Source: Phyllobacterium sp. 21LDTY02-6 (GTDB lineage: Bacteria > Pseudomonadota > Alphaproteobacteria > Rhizobiales > Rhizobiaceae). From it: a stretch of 64,000 bases of DNA. Under the pieces are notes generated by a model, which did no database searches, was not told where the DNA came from, and saw only the letters and a program-made list of their open reading frames with translations. The stretch spans positions 1 to 64,000 of the forward strand of contig NZ_JAMJWD020000002.1 in NCBI RefSeq assembly GCF_023554255.2, in the 5' to 3' direction. Below, one piece after another: positions 6,543-16,006 of the stretch. How positions within the stretch are numbered: the stretch's first letter is position 1; every line of letters starts with the position of its first letter. The position numbers and the translations under genes were made by a program.

Positions 6543-7967
6543 ATGACAAGCTTGAAATTTGGCACCAGCGGGCTTCGCGGATTGGTCACCGAACTGCCCG
6601 ACAGCGTCTGTGCGGCCTATACCCGCGCCTTCCTCACGCATCTGATCGGCGCGCATGGCGTCAAGGCCGGCGCGCGGCTGCTGATCGGCTACGATCTACG
6701 CGACAGCAGCCCGCGCATGGCCGCCGCCTGCATGTCGGCGGCGGCAGCCCTCGGCATGGACATCGAGAATTGCGGCCCCCTGCCCACGCCGGCACTTGCC
6801 GCCCGCGCCCTCGGCCTCCGCGCGCCGGCGATCATGGTGACCGGCAGCCATATCCCGGCCGACCGCAACGGCCTCAAATTCTATCGCCCGGACGGCGAAA
6901 TCGACAAGGCCGACGAGGCCGGGATCATCGCTGCGCTGCCGCAGGACGGCGCCGCCGACGAGCCTCCCGTGGCAGCATCGGCGGATTGGCCGGTCGATCC
7001 CTCGGCGCTCGATGCCTACCGCGCCCGCTGCGCATCCATTCTCGCCGCCGGCAGCCTCGATGGCAGGCGCATCGGCATCTACCAGCACAGCGCCGTCGGG
7101 CGCGATCTCCTTGCCGATGTGCTCGGCGCGCTCGGCGCGGATGTGGTGACGCTCGGGCGGTCCGACAGCTTCATACCCATCGATACCGAGGCGCTGCGCG
7201 CCGAGGACATCGAATTCGCCTTGCGCGCCTGCCGCGAGGAAAAACTCGATGCGCTGGTTTCGACCGATGGCGATGCCGACCGTCCGCTCGTCGCCGACGA
7301 GACGGGTACCTTCCTGCGCGGCGATACGCTCGGCCTGTTGACGGCGCACCATGTCGGCGCCGACGCCGTGGTCACCCCGGTGACTTCCAATACCGCCATC
7401 GAGCAGAGCCATCTGTTCCAGAAGGTCTACCGGACCAAGGTCGGTTCGCCCTTCGTCATCGAAGGCATGCAGCTTGCGGCGGCCAATGGCTGCAAGCGGA
7501 TCGTCGGCTTCGAGGCGAATGGCGGCGTGCTGCTCGGCTCGGCCATCGCCTCGGATACCGGGACGATCGCTGCCCTGCCGACGCGCGATGCCATGCTGCC
7601 GATCCTGGCGGTGCTCGGCATGGCGGCAGGGCAAGGCCAGCCGGTATCGGCGCTTGCCGCTTCGCTGCCGGCGCGTTTCACCCGCAGCGGCCGGATCGAG
7701 CATGTCGATGCCGCGCGCAGCACGCCCTTCCTCGACAGCCTGACCGGGGAGGCCGTGCGGAATGCCTTCTTTGCCGATCTCGGGCCGGTGGAGGATCATG
7801 ACTGCATCGATGGCGTGCGCGTGGTGCTGGAGAGCGGCGAAGTCGTGCATTACCGCGCATCGGGCAATGCCCCCGAACTGCGCTGCTACGCCGAGGCGGC
7901 AAGCGGGGCGCGCGCCGACGAATTGTTGAACTGGGGCCTCGCCCGGGCCGCCAGCGCCATCGCCTGA
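6543..7967 (+). CDS. Phosphohexomutase (phosphomannomutase/phosphoglucomutase family)
   Basis: A 474-residue alpha-D-phosphohexomutase that interconverts hexose 1- and 6-phosphates, supplying GDP-mannose or UDP-glucose for envelope and exopolysaccharide synthesis. All four active-site loops are present: TGSHIP (100-105) with the phosphoserine, the metal loop DGDADRP (242-248), the sugar-binding GFEANGG (322-328) and the phosphate-binding RASGNAPELR (438-447). The serine loop is TGSHIP instead of the usual TASHNP. Length and this variant resemble rhizobial NoeK-type phosphomannomutases. Glucose versus mannose preference cannot be read from the sequence. The gene appears monocistronic. Confidence 0.85.
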   Translation: MTSLKFGTSGLRGLVTELPDSVCAAYTRAFLTHLIGAHGVKAGARLLIGYDLRDSSPRMAAACMSAAAALGMDIENCGPLPTPALAARALGLRAPAIMVTGSHIPADRNGLKFYRPDGEIDKADEAGIIAALPQDGAADEPPVAASADWPVDPSALDAYRARCASILAAGSLDGRRIGIYQHSAVGRDLLADVLGALGADVVTLGRSDSFIPIDTEALRAEDIEFALRACREEKLDALVSTDGDADRPLVADETGTFLRGDTLGLLTAHHVGADAVVTPVTSNTAIEQSHLFQKVYRTKVGSPFVIEGMQLAAANGCKRIVGFEANGGVLLGSAIASDTGTIAALPTRDAMLPILAVLGMAAGQGQPVSALAASLPARFTRSGRIEHVDAARSTPFLDSLTGEAVRNAFFADLGPVEDHDCIDGVRVVLESGEVVHYRASGNAPELRCYAEAASGARADELLNWGLARAASAIA

Positions 7968-8040
7968 CCCTACCTTCACCCCCGACCCTGGCCTACCTTC
8001 ACCTGACCCTGACCCTGACCCTGGCCCTACCTTCACCCTG
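7968..8040. repeat. Degenerate short tandem repeat after the phosphohexomutase gene
   Basis: CCCTACCTTCACC occurs three times (starting near 7968, 7992 and 8024), separated by runs of the hexamer CTGACC/CCTGAC. The array starts directly after the stop codon. It is C-rich on one strand and contains no gene. It probably arose by slippage. Confidence 0.7.
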
Positions 8041-8135
8041 ATCGGCGACGAACTCTCGGCTCGGCCGCCGATTTCCAGCTTGCATCATCGTTCACGCTGC
8101 CGTGACGCAGCCTGCCGTTCCATGCGCTTGCAAGC

Positions 8136-8179
8136 CTATGGATAAGTGCTATATGTATGGCTGTCATAAGCATACTTAC
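8136..8179 (+). promoter_or_regulatory. Candidate operator/promoter of the emr operon
   Basis: Imperfect dyad TAAGTGC...GCATACTTA, with an inner GTATG...CATAC pair, ends 21 nt before the MarR-type gene. MarR/EmrR proteins usually repress their own operon by binding such a dyad. A weak -35 (TTGCAA, about 8128) precedes it. Confidence 0.3.
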
Positions 8180-8199
8180 GAGTTTTCTCACCCTTCATC

Positions 8200-8664
8200 A
8201 TGGATAACGCCCCTACCCTTGGCTTCCTGCTTCACGAGGTGGCGCGTCTGCTGCGAAAGCGATTCGAGCAGCGGGCGAAGCATCTCGGCCTGACGCGTTC
8301 GCAATGGCAGACGCTGGCCTATCTCGCCAAGAATGAGGGCATCCACCAGGCCGGCCTGGCGGAGATACTGGAGATCGAGCCGATCACCCTCGTGCGCATC
8401 CTGGACAAGCTCGAACAGCGCGGCTTCATCGAAAGACGCAAGCACCCGACGGATCGGCGGCTCTGGCTGCTCTACCTGAAGGACGAGACGCGGCCGCTTC
8501 TCGCTTCGATCCGCGCCATCGGCGATACGACGCGCGCCGAGGCGCTGGCCGATATTTCCGCCGAAGATCGCGAACATCTCATTCGCACCCTGACACAAAT
8601 GAAAAGCAACCTGATCGACGCCTGCCAGACGCCGGTCGAGGACAGAGAGACAGATCATGGCTGA
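8200..8664 (+). CDS. MarR-family repressor (EmrR-like)
   Basis: A 154-residue winged-helix MarR protein. The DNA-binding part spans about residues 32-98, with the recognition helix around ITLVRILDKLEQRGFIERR and the wing carrying the conserved D-R-R (PTDRRLW). It is the first gene of an operon with an EmrA-type adaptor and an EmrB-type transporter, whose start it overlaps by 8 nt. The arrangement copies mprA/emrR-emrAB: ligand binding would release repression of the pump. The ligand is unknown. Confidence 0.88.
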   Translation: MDNAPTLGFLLHEVARLLRKRFEQRAKHLGLTRSQWQTLAYLAKNEGIHQAGLAEILEIEPITLVRILDKLEQRGFIERRKHPTDRRLWLLYLKDETRPLLASIRAIGDTTRAEALADISAEDREHLIRTLTQMKSNLIDACQTPVEDRETDHG

Positions 8665-9859
8665 TGGTTCGAACCCCCTTCGTGCTGCCGAAAACGACAG
8701 GTCCGTCGTCCTGGAAAAACAGGACCCCAATCCCGAAGCTGCGGCGCCGCAGATGGAACGCGGTTCCACTGCCGGCGTGGCGCCGGACATTCCCGCGCCC
8801 AGGCGCCAGAAGACCAGCCGGACGCGGCAATTGCTGTTCGCGCTGCTGCCGGTCGCGGTGCTGGCGGGAGGCTATTTCTATGTGACCGGCGGCCAGGTCA
8901 TGACCACCGACAATGCCTATGTGCAGGCGGACATGGTCGGCATCTCCACCGATGTCTCCGGCATCGTGCAGTCGGTCGAGGTGCGGGACAACCAGCAGGT
9001 TCGCCGCGGCGACGTGCTTTTCCGCCTCGATGCCGCGCCCTTTGCCATCGCGCTCGAAGGCGCGGAAGCGCAATTGGGCGTGGTGCGAAACCAGATCCTC
9101 AACCTCGAAGCGAGCTACCGGCAGGCGCAGGCCGAAATCACCCAGGCGCAGGCGGATATTCCCTTCTTCGAGAAGACGCTGCAACGCCAGCACGATCTCA
9201 CCGCCAGCGCCGCTGCGTCGAAGGCGGTCTACGACCAGGCCAAGCATGATCTCGACGCCGCGCAGCAGAAGGTGGATGTGGCGATGGCCGAGGCCGCGGC
9301 CATTCTCGCGCAGCTCGGCAACCAGGCCGATGGCCCGGTCGAGCAGAACCCGTCCTTTCTCGCGGCCAAGGCCGCAGTCGACAATGCCAGGCGGAATCTC
9401 GACCATACGGTCGTCCGCGCGCCGTTCGACGGTATCGTGACCAATGTGAGCGCGCTGCAGGTCGGGTCCTATCTGCAGGCTGCTCAGTCCGGCTTCAGCC
9501 TCGTTTCGACCACCCATATGTGGATCGCCGCCAGCCCGAAAGAGACCGAGCTGACCCATGTGCGCGAAGGGCAGAAGGTCACCATCACGGTCGATACCTA
9601 TCCCGGCGAAAGCTGGAGCGGCACGGTGGCCAGCATCAGCCCGGCCTCGGGCTCGAGCTTTTCGCTGCTGCCGGCGCAGAACACCACCGGCAACTGGGTG
9701 AAGGTCGTCCAGCGCATCCCCATGCTCGTCAGCATCGAGAACATGGAAGGCAAGCCGCCGCTGCGCATGGGCATGAGCGTCGAGATCGGCGTCGACACAG
9801 CCCATGCCCGCGGCCTGCCGAGCTTCCTGCAGGACCTTTTCGGCTCGCGTCACGGCTAG
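8657..9859 (+). CDS. emrA: EmrA-type periplasmic adaptor (HlyD family)
   Basis: A 400-residue membrane fusion protein. A proline-rich cytoplasmic N-terminus leads into a single transmembrane helix (about residues 57-75), then the split biotinyl-lipoyl domain around a periplasmic coiled-coil hairpin (about 110-240), and a beta-barrel domain. It bridges the inner-membrane pump encoded next to an outer-membrane channel that is not in this window. The start overlaps the MarR gene by 8 nt, and only 3 nt separate it from the transporter gene. Confidence 0.88.
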   Translation: MADGSNPLRAAENDRSVVLEKQDPNPEAAAPQMERGSTAGVAPDIPAPRRQKTSRTRQLLFALLPVAVLAGGYFYVTGGQVMTTDNAYVQADMVGISTDVSGIVQSVEVRDNQQVRRGDVLFRLDAAPFAIALEGAEAQLGVVRNQILNLEASYRQAQAEITQAQADIPFFEKTLQRQHDLTASAAASKAVYDQAKHDLDAAQQKVDVAMAEAAAILAQLGNQADGPVEQNPSFLAAKAAVDNARRNLDHTVVRAPFDGIVTNVSALQVGSYLQAAQSGFSLVSTTHMWIAASPKETELTHVREGQKVTITVDTYPGESWSGTVASISPASGSSFSLLPAQNTTGNWVKVVQRIPMLVSIENMEGKPPLRMGMSVEIGVDTAHARGLPSFLQDLFGSRHG

Positions 9860-9862
9860 GCC

Positions 9863-11404
9863 ATGTCCGAGCAAGCAGCCAGCACCCCGGTCGCCAATCG
9901 CGGCATGATCACCGCCTGCGTCATCCTGGCGGTGATCATGCAGGCGCTAGACACCACGATCGCCAATGTGGCGCTGCCCTATATCCAGGGCAGCGTTTCC
10001 GCCAGCGCGGACCAGATCAACTGGGTGCTGACCTCCTATATCGTTGCGGCGGCGATCATGACGCCGCCTTCCGGCTTCCTCGCCGCACGTTTCGGCCGCA
10101 AGAACGTGCTGCTGACCGCCATCGTCGGCTTCGTCGTCGCCTCGGTGCTGTGCGGCCTGGCGCAATCGCTGCCGCAGATCGTCATCTTCCGCCTGCTGCA
10201 GGGCCTGTTCGGCGCCGCGCTGGTGCCTCTGTCCCAGGGCATATTGCTGGACATCTATTCGGTCGAGGAGCGCGGCAAGGCGATGGCGCTTTTCGGCGTC
10301 TCGGTCATGGTCGGACCGGTGCTCGGCCCGGTCATCGGCGGCTGGCTCACCGACAATATCAGCTGGCGCTGGGTCTTCTACATCAATGTCCCGATCGGCA
10401 TGCTGGCATTCTTCGGCATCGTCGCCTTCGTTTCGGAAACGGCGCGGGAATGGAGCGCCAAGCTCGACTGGTTCGGCTTCGGCATGCTCAGCGTCGCCAT
10501 AGGCGCATTGCAGCTGTTCCTCGACCGGGGCGAGCAGCTGGACTGGTTCTCATCGGGCGAGATCCAGCTCGAAGCGCTGGTCTGCGCCGGCGCGTTCTAT
10601 CTCTTCCTCGTGCATACGTTCACGGCGCAAAATTCCTTCGTCAATCCGCGCCTGTTCCTCGACCGCAATTTCTCGGTCAGCATGTTCTTCATCTTCGTCA
10701 TCGGCGTCACCTATCTCGCCTCGCTGGCATTGATGACCCCCTATCTGCAGACGCTGATGGGCTATCCGGTCATCACGGCCGGCATCGTCATGGGGCCGCG
10801 CGGCATCGGCACGATGGTCTGCATGTTCATCGTCGGACGACTGATCGGCAAGGTCGATACGCGCATCCTGCTCGTGCTCGGCTTCAGCCTCACCGCCTGG
10901 GCCATGTACGACATGACGGGCTGGACGCCGGACGTTTCGCAATGGACCATCGTCTATGTGGGCTTCGTCCAGGGCGCCGGGCTCGGCTTCCTGTTCGTGC
11001 CGCTGACGACGATCGCCTTCGCCACCCTGCCCGCTCCGCTGCGCGGCCAGGGCACGGGCCTCTACAATCTCTCGCGCAATATCGGCTCGAGCGTCGGCAT
11101 CGCCGTCGTCACCGCCCTGATCACCGAAAACGTGCAGACCAACCACGAGTCGATCGCCTCCTATGTGACGCCGTTCAACCATGGCTTCAACGCGCCGGCG
11201 ATCCTGCAGCATCTCAACCCGCTGACGGCTGGCGGACGGGCCGCGCTCGACAACATCATCACCAGCCAGGCGACGATCATCGCCTATATGGACGATTTCA
11301 AGCTGCTGATGTTCATGTCCATCGTGTCGATACCGCTGGTCCTGCTGCTGCGCACGCCGCGCACGGCGCCTGTTGCTTCCGACCATGCGGCCGTGATGGA
11401 ATAA
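9863..11404 (+). CDS. emrB: EmrB-type multidrug transporter (MFS, DHA2 family)
   Basis: A 513-residue major facilitator protein with the length and hydrophobic pattern of 14-helix DHA2 drug:proton antiporters. Motif A (GFLAARFGRKNVLL, about residues 71-84) and the motif C region (GPVLGPVIGGWL, about 152-163) are visible. With the adaptor encoded upstream it would export hydrophobic toxicants across the envelope. Substrates cannot be predicted. It is the last gene of the emr operon. No clear terminator was seen in the 102 bp before the next gene. Confidence 0.9.
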   Translation: MSEQAASTPVANRGMITACVILAVIMQALDTTIANVALPYIQGSVSASADQINWVLTSYIVAAAIMTPPSGFLAARFGRKNVLLTAIVGFVVASVLCGLAQSLPQIVIFRLLQGLFGAALVPLSQGILLDIYSVEERGKAMALFGVSVMVGPVLGPVIGGWLTDNISWRWVFYINVPIGMLAFFGIVAFVSETAREWSAKLDWFGFGMLSVAIGALQLFLDRGEQLDWFSSGEIQLEALVCAGAFYLFLVHTFTAQNSFVNPRLFLDRNFSVSMFFIFVIGVTYLASLALMTPYLQTLMGYPVITAGIVMGPRGIGTMVCMFIVGRLIGKVDTRILLVLGFSLTAWAMYDMTGWTPDVSQWTIVYVGFVQGAGLGFLFVPLTTIAFATLPAPLRGQGTGLYNLSRNIGSSVGIAVVTALITENVQTNHESIASYVTPFNHGFNAPAILQHLNPLTAGGRAALDNIITSQATIIAYMDDFKLLMFMSIVSIPLVLLLRTPRTAPVASDHAAVME

Positions 11405-11506
11405 ATCCTGTTTCTTTCTTTCCTCATGCGGTTGGAGTAACGTCGCAACTCCGGTAAAAACGCCAGATATTCAGTGCGTTACACGAGAAGCAGGCAGGCA
11501 TAGGGC

Positions 11507-12502
11507 ATGGTCAATATCAAGGACGTCGCGGCACGGGCCAATGTATCGGTCGGCACCGTCTCGCGCGTGCTTGCCAAGAACAAGACCGTCGGAAAGGAAC
11601 TGCGCGAGACCGTCGAGGCGACGATCCGCGAATTGAACTTCCAGCCGAGTGGCGTCGCCAGGGGATTGCGCCGCAGCCGGACCGACATGATCGGCCTCGT
11701 CATACCCGACATCACCAATCCGTTCTTCGCCGAACTCGCCAAGCATGTGGAAGCCTCCGCATCAGGCGCCGGCTATTCGGTGCTGCTGTGCATCACCAAT
11801 GACGACCCGGCCATCGAGGCGGCGCAGATCACCAGCCTGCTCAAGAGCTATCCCACCGGCATGATCGTCGTCCCCACCCAGTCCGGCGGGCCGACGGGCT
11901 GGGGGGAGCGCGAATTGCCGGCCATCGCCGTCGACAGGCCGTTCGGCGGCCATCCGCTGATCTCCGTCGATCATCGCGCGGGGGCGGGATTGGCGGCGCG
12001 CCATCTCATCGACCTCGGCCACAGGCGCATCGCCTATATTGCCGGTCCGGACGATGCGCCGGTGTCGCGCCAACGCCGGGAAGGCTTCGTGCAGGCGCTG
12101 GCGGAAGCAGATATCGAGGCCGTATGCGTCAGCGGGCAGTTCGACTACCAGTCCGGCGAGGCTCTCGGCCGGTTCCTGCTGCAACGGGCGCCCGGCGTGC
12201 GGCCGACCGCCGTGGCCACCGCCAGCGACCAGCAGGCGATCGGCCTCATTCGTGCCGCGACGGACCTCGGACTAAGCGTGCCGGGCGATGTTTCGATCAT
12301 CGGTTTCGACGATATTCCGCTTGCAAACCTGGTCACCCCGCGGCTGACGACCATCCGCCAGCCCGTCGCCAGCATCGCGGCAAGCGCCGTCGCCATCATG
12401 GTCGGCGATACGCCGATGCCGGAAGGCGATGCCCTGATGGAAGCGACGCTGGTGGTGCGCAGCTCGACGGCGGCACCGGGGCCGGAACAGAGTTCCGAAT
12501 AG
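11507..12502 (+). CDS. LacI-family transcriptional regulator of the adjacent sugar operon
   Basis: A 331-residue regulator with an N-terminal LacI helix-turn-helix (IKDVAARANVSVGTVSRVLA, residues 4-23), the hinge helix (about 47-57) and a periplasmic-binding-protein-like sensor domain. It is transcribed toward the convergent rbsD-rbsK-ABC operon. It is the obvious candidate to bind the perfect TGAAACGTTTCA-type palindrome at 18787-18802 in the operon promoter. The inducer is presumably the transported sugar. It lies 102 bp after emrB, but the functional link is with the sugar genes. Confidence 0.88.
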   Translation: MVNIKDVAARANVSVGTVSRVLAKNKTVGKELRETVEATIRELNFQPSGVARGLRRSRTDMIGLVIPDITNPFFAELAKHVEASASGAGYSVLLCITNDDPAIEAAQITSLLKSYPTGMIVVPTQSGGPTGWGERELPAIAVDRPFGGHPLISVDHRAGAGLAARHLIDLGHRRIAYIAGPDDAPVSRQRREGFVQALAEADIEAVCVSGQFDYQSGEALGRFLLQRAPGVRPTAVATASDQQAIGLIRAATDLGLSVPGDVSIIGFDDIPLANLVTPRLTTIRQPVASIAASAVAIMVGDTPMPEGDALMEATLVVRSSTAAPGPEQSSE

Positions 12503-12542
12503 TGGAACTCCGTTCCGCGTGGTCAAGCAGCGTCAGGCAGCG

Positions 12543-12998
12543 TCAGGCAGCGTCTGGCGGGATGACGCCCTTGGTGAAAATGAAGCAGCCATAGAAGCGG
12601 CGCTCGCCGGTCGCGATCACGCAATAGGCGTTCTTCGCATGTTCGTAGAAGGCCATGCGGTCGATGGAAACCATCGGCCAGTGCTTGCCCTCGGCAGCGT
12701 CGATCTCGGCCTGCATTTCGATCTGCACGTCCGGAATCTCGTCGGGACTGCCGACGATTTCCATCCGCGCGGCGGCATCGTCGACGAAGCTGTCGAGCGG
12801 CATCAGCGACAGGATGGCCTTTGCCGCGCGGGGAGCAGTCACGGCATCGATGCGCAGGAGCCGGCCGAGACGCGTCTGGCGGGCGATGGAATCGGCAGGA
12901 AAGTTGGTGTCGCAGATGACCAGCCGGTCGCCGTGTCCCATGGCCTTCAACGCATAGAGTATATCGGCGTTCAGCAATGGATCGAGGTTCTTCAGCAC
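12543..12998 (-). CDS. RbsD/FucU-family sugar mutarotase
   Basis: A 151-residue protein with the family signature near the N-terminus: GHGDRLVICDTNFPA (residues 21-35), with the conserved His and Asp. RbsD/FucU enzymes interconvert anomers or ring forms of ribose or fucose before phosphorylation. Its length and DTNFPA motif are closer to FucU-type proteins. It is the last gene of the minus-strand operon, 42 bp after the ribokinase gene, and its stop converges with the LacI gene. Confidence 0.85.
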   Translation of the reverse strand: MLKNLDPLLNADILYALKAMGHGDRLVICDTNFPADSIARQTRLGRLLRIDAVTAPRAAKAILSLMPLDSFVDDAAARMEIVGSPDEIPDVQIEMQAEIDAAEGKHWPMVSIDRMAFYEHAKNAYCVIATGERRFYGCFIFTKGVIPPDAA

Positions 12999-13040
12999 GG
13001 ATAATTCCTCCTGTTATCGTTCGATTTCACTTGTCCGGTT

Positions 13041-13967
13041 CTACTCACCGCGGGCCAGAAACGCTTCGAATTCCTCCGCCGTGGCGTAGGATTTCTGCGT
13101 GCCGGGGCGGGTGATGGAATCCCCCGCATAGAGCGCGGCCTTCTTCAACGAAGGCTCCAGTTCTCCGGTTTCGACGTAATAGCGGGCGAAGCTGCCGATG
13201 AAGGCATCGCCCGCGCCGGTCGTATCCTTCGGCTTGACCTTGAGCGGCTCGATGATCGTCGAGCCCGCCGCCGTCACCAGCCGCGCGCCGCGCGAGCCGA
13301 GCGTGACGATGACCGTCCTGATGCCGCGCGCCATCAGCGCCCGCGCCGCGGTCTCGATCTCCTCGTCCGTGCCGGTGGGCAGGCCCGTCATCAGCTTCAG
13401 CTCGGTTTCGTTCGGCACGACGAATGTGGCCTTGCCGACCTTCGCCGTATCGAGATCGGGCGCGGCCGGCGCTGGGTTCAGCACGGTCTCGATGCCATGG
13501 CGGCTGGCGAATTCTATCGTGTGGTAGACCGTTTCCAGCGGCACTTCCAGTTGCAGCAGGATCAGGCTGCATTGCTTCAGGTCTTCGGCCGCCGCGTCGA
13601 TGTCCCGCGGCAGCAGCGAATTATTGGCGCCCTTGATGATCAGAATGGAGTTTTCGCCGCTCTCGTCGACGAAAATCGGCGCCACGCCGCTCGACTGGCC
13701 TTCGACGATGGCGACATGCCTGGTGTCTATGCCATTGTCCTGCAGGTTGCGGATGGTGCTCTCGCCGAAGACGTCGTCGCCGACCTTGGTGACCATCATC
13801 ACCTCGGCGCCAAGCCTCGCGGCCGCGACCGCCTGATTGGCGCCCTTGCCGCCAAATCCCATGAAGAAGGACGGCGCCTCCAGCGTTTCGCCGGGCGCAG
13901 GCATGCGGATGATCGAGGTTACCAGATCGGTCATGTTGCTGCCGACGACTGCTATGCGACGTACCAT
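13041..13967 (-). CDS. rbsK: Ribokinase-like sugar kinase (PfkB family)
   Basis: A 308-residue PfkB-family kinase. It shows the N-terminal substrate motif GFGGKGANQA (37-46) and the C-terminal anion-hole/catalytic motif DTTGAGDAF (about residue 250), with the catalytic Asp. Ribokinases phosphorylate ribose at O5. Pairing with an RbsD/FucU mutarotase and a pentose-type ABC importer supports a ribose-like substrate, but related operons serve other sugars. It lies 51 bp downstream of the second permease gene. Confidence 0.85.
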   Translation of the reverse strand: MVRRIAVVGSNMTDLVTSIIRMPAPGETLEAPSFFMGFGGKGANQAVAAARLGAEVMMVTKVGDDVFGESTIRNLQDNGIDTRHVAIVEGQSSGVAPIFVDESGENSILIIKGANNSLLPRDIDAAAEDLKQCSLILLQLEVPLETVYHTIEFASRHGIETVLNPAPAAPDLDTAKVGKATFVVPNETELKLMTGLPTGTDEEIETAARALMARGIRTVIVTLGSRGARLVTAAGSTIIEPLKVKPKDTTGAGDAFIGSFARYYVETGELEPSLKKAALYAGDSITRPGTQKSYATAEEFEAFLARGE

Positions 13968-14018
13968 GTGTTGGACTTCCTCAAAAAGCTGATGGTGGAA
14001 AAATCGGGACTGGAACCA

Positions 14019-15014
14019 TTAGCGCCCGCTGTTGCGGAACGCGTTGAGCGCGATGACCAGAAGCAGGAAGCCTCCCCAGATGAAATCGATCAGATGGTTG
14101 GAGAAGCGCAGTATCTGGAAACCGGACGACAGTAGCATCAGCGCGATGAGTGCGATGGAGACGCCGAGCACCCGGCCCTTGCCGCCCGCGGGATTGGTGC
14201 CGCCAAGCACGGCGATCAACACCGCCTGCAACAGATAGGACGCGCCATAATCGGACTTCGCCGCATTGGTGCGGCCCGACAGGATCACACCCGCAAGGGC
14301 GGCGAGGACGCCGGTGAGCATGTATGAATAGATGATCATCCTGTCCTTGCGCAGCGCGGCAAAGACCGCGGCGCGCGGATTGGTGCCGATCAGCATCAGG
14401 TTGACGCCGAAGGTCGTGCGCGTCAGCAGGACCGCCACCGCGCCGGCGACGATGACGAAGAGGATGAACGGCGTGGCGATGCCGAAAATCTTGCCATTGC
14501 CGATGAAGCTCCAGCCATCCGGAAAACCGACGATGGCCGGGCCGCCCGTCAGGACGACGGCAAGGCCGGTGAATATCTGGCCGGTGCCGAGCGTCGCGAG
14601 GATCGGCGTGATGCGCAGTTTCGCGATCAGCACCCCGTTCAGGAGACCCGCCGCGAGGCCGATGGCGAGCGCGAACAGGATGCCGATGCCCGTATAAAGC
14701 AGCGTCATTCCCGTCGTAAGGTCCGCTCCGGTGATGACGGAATGGAAGAACACGCCCGCGAGAATGCCGGCGAGATTGGCGATGCCGACAACCGAAAGGT
14801 CGATGCCGCCCGTCAGCATCGCGATCATCATGGCGATGGCCAGGATGCCGAGCTCGGGCATGATGTAGGTGATGGACTCGAAATTATAGTAGCGCAGGAA
14901 CTTGTCCGGGTTGAGCCACGACATCAGGGCGAAGACGAGAATGGTGATGACGATGAGCTGCAGGATGTTCTTGTCCTGGCCGAGAATGCGTTTTACCAGC
15001 GTGTTGTTCGACAT
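14019..15014 (-). CDS. Sugar ABC transporter permease (RbsC-like), second subunit
   Basis: A 331-residue integral membrane protein of the carbohydrate-uptake-2 type, with about 8-10 hydrophobic helices. The family marker LTGGIDLSV lies at about residue 65-73. The ATG at 15014 is chosen because it is the first start matching the family N-terminus; the frame extends upstream into the previous permease gene. Two different permeases encoded in tandem imply a heterodimeric channel, as in RhaPQ or LsrCD, rather than the RbsC homodimer. Confidence 0.85.
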   Translation of the reverse strand: MSNNTLVKRILGQDKNILQLIVITILVFALMSWLNPDKFLRYYNFESITYIMPELGILAIAMMIAMLTGGIDLSVVGIANLAGILAGVFFHSVITGADLTTGMTLLYTGIGILFALAIGLAAGLLNGVLIAKLRITPILATLGTGQIFTGLAVVLTGGPAIVGFPDGWSFIGNGKIFGIATPFILFVIVAGAVAVLLTRTTFGVNLMLIGTNPRAAVFAALRKDRMIIYSYMLTGVLAALAGVILSGRTNAAKSDYGASYLLQAVLIAVLGGTNPAGGKGRVLGVSIALIALMLLSSGFQILRFSNHLIDFIWGGFLLLVIALNAFRNSGR

Positions 15015-15028
15015 GGCCTGGTTCCCCG

Positions 15029-16006
15029 TCACACGATTTTCTTGCGGTCGCGCCAGGCGGTCAGCGCCGTCGCGATGATGATGATCAGGCCGACGACGAC
15101 GCGCTGCCAGGTCGTATCCACCTTCATGATGATCAGGCTGTTCTTGACCATCACCAGCATGAAGACCCCGAGCAGGGTGCCGACGACGCTGCCCCGGCCG
15201 CCGAAGATCGATGCGCCGCCGAGGACGACGGCGGCGATGACGTCGAGTTCGAGGCCGCCGAAATCGCGGGGATTTGCCTGCCAGATCATCGCGCTCTGCA
15301 AGAGCCCGGCAAAACCGGCCAGCGCACCGGCGAAGCAATAGACGAAAAGCAGCGTCTTGCGCGTGTCGAAGCCTACCCGCTTGGCGGCTTCCGGCGCGCC
15401 GCCATAGGCGAAGATGCTGCGTCCGATCATGGTGTAGCGCAGGAAGAGATGGGTGACGAGCGCGAGGCCGGCATAGACGAGGATCATCGCGGTCAGGCCG
15501 AAATTCGTGCCTGTCGCCGATACGGAATTCATCAGATTGGTCTTGCCGAACGCGATGAGCTGCGGCGGCATCTTGTCGATATTGACGATGCTGGTGCCGA
15601 CGAGCCCGAGCAGGAGACCGCGCACCACGCTGCCGGTGCCGAGCGTGACGATGAGCGGTATCATGCGGAAAGTATGGATGAAGAAAGCGTTCATCGCCCC
15701 GAGGACGAGGCCGATGACCGTCGCCGCGAGGAACGGCAGGGCGACGCCTTCATAGCCGTAATAGACCATGATCTTCACCGTCAGATACATGGCGGCGGCG
15801 GCGAAGGCGGTGAAGGAAACGTCGATGCCGCCCGATATCATGACGACGAGAACGCCGAGGGCCATGATGCCGATGATAACATTGCTCCGCAGCAGGCCGA
15901 AGAGATTGTCGAGGGACCAGAAAGCGGGATTGATCAGCCCGATGAGTATCATCGCCGCGATGAGGATGACGGCAATGATGAACTCTGATCGACGGAATAT
16001 GGTCAT
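15029..16006 (-). CDS. Sugar ABC transporter permease (RbsC-like), first subunit
   Basis: A 325-residue membrane protein homologous to the other permease of the operon. It has the conserved ISGGIDVSFTA segment (about residues 56-66) and many hydrophobic helices. The start at 16006 overlaps the ATPase stop by 4 nt (ATGA), so the two are translationally coupled. It ends 14 nt before the second permease. It forms the inner-membrane channel of the importer. Confidence 0.87.
   Translation of the reverse strand: MTIFRRSEFIIAVILIAAMILIGLINPAFWSLDNLFGLLRSNVIIGIMALGVLVVMISGGIDVSFTAFAAAAMYLTVKIMVYYGYEGVALPFLAATVIGLVLGAMNAFFIHTFRMIPLIVTLGTGSVVRGLLLGLVGTSIVNIDKMPPQLIAFGKTNLMNSVSATGTNFGLTAMILVYAGLALVTHLFLRYTMIGRSIFAYGGAPEAAKRVGFDTRKTLLFVYCFAGALAGFAGLLQSAMIWQANPRDFGGLELDVIAAVVLGGASIFGGRGSVVGTLLGVFMLVMVKNSLIIMKVDTTWQRVVVGLIIIIATALTAWRDRKKIV

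Noticed and set aside
8579-9874. Long antisense frame opposite emrA
   Set aside because: Arg/His/Gly-rich translation typical of the shadow of a GC-rich gene; emrA is certain on the other strand.
10550-11386. Long antisense frame opposite emrB
   Set aside because: Shadow frame with composition unlike a protein; emrB has clear transporter motifs.
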